From: Paenibacillus foliorum
Lineage (GTDB): Bacteria > Bacillota > Bacilli > Paenibacillales > NBRC-103111
Assembly: GCF_013141765.1 (NCBI RefSeq)
Contig: NZ_WHOD01000049.1
Location: 62,001 to 126,000, forward strand
DNA length: 64,000 nt
Direction of reading: 5' to 3'
This document shows, in pieces, positions 63,195 to 64,000 of the stretch. Every line of letters starts with the position of its first letter. The stretch's first letter is position 1. The translations under genes were made by a program, and so were the position numbers. The notes beneath the pieces were generated by a model. It worked only from the letters and a program-made list of their open reading frames with translations. It was not told the origin of the DNA and searched no databases.

Positions 63195-64000
63195 ATGAAC
63201 TTAACCAAGCTGCAAACCTTTATTACGCTGTCGGAGTGCTTAAACTTTACCGAAGCAGCAGAACAGCTTTATTGCTCGCAACCGGCTGTCAGCATGCAAA
63301 TTCAGAGTCTGGAGGAGGAACTGGGGGTTCCGCTTTTTGACCGAATAGGAAAAAAACTATACTTAACCAATCAAGGAAAGCATTTCAAGCCATATGCAGA
63401 GCAAATTATTAACCTCGTTCATTCATCTAAAGAGCATATCAAACAACTGGAAAGCTTAGCTTACGGAACGTTGTCCTTCGGAGCGAGTAATTTTGTTGGG
63501 GTATATCTACTTCCTGCAATCCTCAGTGACTTTAACAAAAAACATCCTGGCATTAAAATCAACATGAATATTACATCCTCAAATCACTTGATCCACATGC
63601 TGGAGTCCAACAAAGTGGAGTTTCTGGTTGTCTCTGATAGAGTAGCGATTGATCAAACTCGTTTTCAAGCTACAACTTTTTACCAAGATGAGCTTGTTCT
63701 AATCGTAAATCCCCAGCATCGACTTGCCCAAAAAAACGAGTGTACCTTAGAGGAATTGGCTAATGAAACCTTGATTTTAAAACCGAATAAATCGGCTACT
63801 CGGACTTTTTTGGAGGCAAAATTTGCAGAATTCGGCTTTGCTCCCCCCAACTATATGGAGATCAGCAATCTCGAAGCTATTAAGCAGGGTGTCATTCATG
63901 GACTCGGTGTATCAATTGTTTCCAACTTTGCAATCAAACAGGAAACCAAAACTGGACTACTGGTTGAGATTCCAATAAAAGGAGTAACCTTTCAAAGGGG
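63195..64000 (+). CDS. LysR family regulator, 3' end cut by the window
   Basis: 268 residues are visible. N-terminal winged helix: NFTEAAEQLYCSQPAVSMQI and LEEELGVPLFDRIGKK; the rest is the periplasmic-binding-like effector domain (LSFGASNFVGVYLLPAIL onward). AAAGGATG precedes the ATG. It is divergent from the chemoreceptor gene with 136 bases between them, and is the natural candidate to act on the duplicated promoter site. The effector is likely an organic acid or related metabolite. Confidence 0.9.
   Translation, partial: MNLTKLQTFITLSECLNFTEAAEQLYCSQPAVSMQIQSLEEELGVPLFDRIGKKLYLTNQGKHFKPYAEQIINLVHSSKEHIKQLESLAYGTLSFGASNFVGVYLLPAILSDFNKKHPGIKINMNITSSNHLIHMLESNKVEFLVVSDRVAIDQTRFQATTFYQDELVLIVNPQHRLAQKNECTLEELANETLILKPNKSATRTFLEAKFAEFGFAPPNYMEISNLEAIKQGVIHGLGVSIVSNFAIKQETKTGLLVEIPIKGVTFQR

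Noticed and set aside
1..64000. Search by eye for riboswitches, T-boxes, tRNA or rRNA genes, CRISPR arrays, insertion sequences and phage genes
   Set aside because: None was recognised. Leaders longer than 150 bases were looked at for conserved riboswitch cores, but an RNA covariance search would be needed to exclude them.

Overview
The window looks like the chromosome of a spore-forming Gram-positive bacterium of the Paenibacillaceae (Paenibacillus or a close relative). The evidence is strong AGGAGG-type ribosome binding sites with frequent TTG and GTG starts, sigma-A promoters, a YhcN-type sporulation lipoprotein, a caa3 oxidase operon with the Bacillus order ctaC-D-E-F-G, a YesM/YesN two-component pair, a BmrCD-type ABC exporter pair, a CvfC/YpgR protein and a copper stalk-domain protein. 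No rRNA, tRNA, CRISPR array, prophage or insertion sequence was recognised. Most of the window is ordinary core and accessory metabolism.

Layout. 1-2.5 kb: copper operon csoR-copZ-copA, copA cut by the window edge, with two CsoR operators. 2.8-15 kb: radical SAM protein, AraC regulator and GH4 glycosidase, malic enzyme, membrane-anchored redoxin, NlpC/P60 hydrolase, an unknown protein, an orphan sugar-binding lipoprotein under a cre site, and an MFS/aldo-keto reductase/acetyltransferase run. 15.3-20.8 kb: cytochrome caa3 oxidase operon. 21-26.4 kb: YhcN lipoprotein, DEAD-box RNA helicase with a repeat-built RGG tail, a guanylate-kinase-like protein with an altered P-loop, CvfC-like protein. 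26.5-34.8 kb: metallo-hydrolase, heterodimeric ABC exporter, DUF554 protein, SulP anion permease. 35-42.6 kb: DinB, a truncated acetyltransferase, RNase H with viroplasmin domain, RecQ, glycosyltransferase, stalk protein, glutathione peroxidase with OhrR-type regulator. 42.8-50.5 kb: YesM/YesN two-component system, TRAP transporter dctQ-M-P, a 5TM sensor kinase. 50.7-54.2 kb: persulfide-handling operon with a CstR-type sensor (Cys31/Cys60) and three palindromic operators. 54.7-56.9 kb: methyltransferase and M29 aminopeptidase.

57-64 kb is the most interesting part. Read on the minus strand from a divergent LysR gene: chemoreceptor, GapB-type glyceraldehyde-3-phosphate dehydrogenase, a 55-residue SR1P-like peptide (GapA-binding peptide family), an SLC13/DASS anion permease and an archaeal-type phosphoglycerate mutase. 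Two promoters, one before the chemoreceptor and one before the permease, are near copies of each other: a -10 TATAAT, a 17-base spacer, a -35 TTGTTT and the same upstream 10 bases. This suggests one LysR-controlled regulon that senses, imports and turns a carboxylic acid into sugar phosphates (gluconeogenesis), with a dedicated peptide partner for the dehydrogenase. That functional reading is inference; the gene calls, spacing and duplicated promoter are visible in the sequence.

Many start sites were moved from the longest reading frame to the codon that follows a good ribosome binding site; these are noted in each entry.
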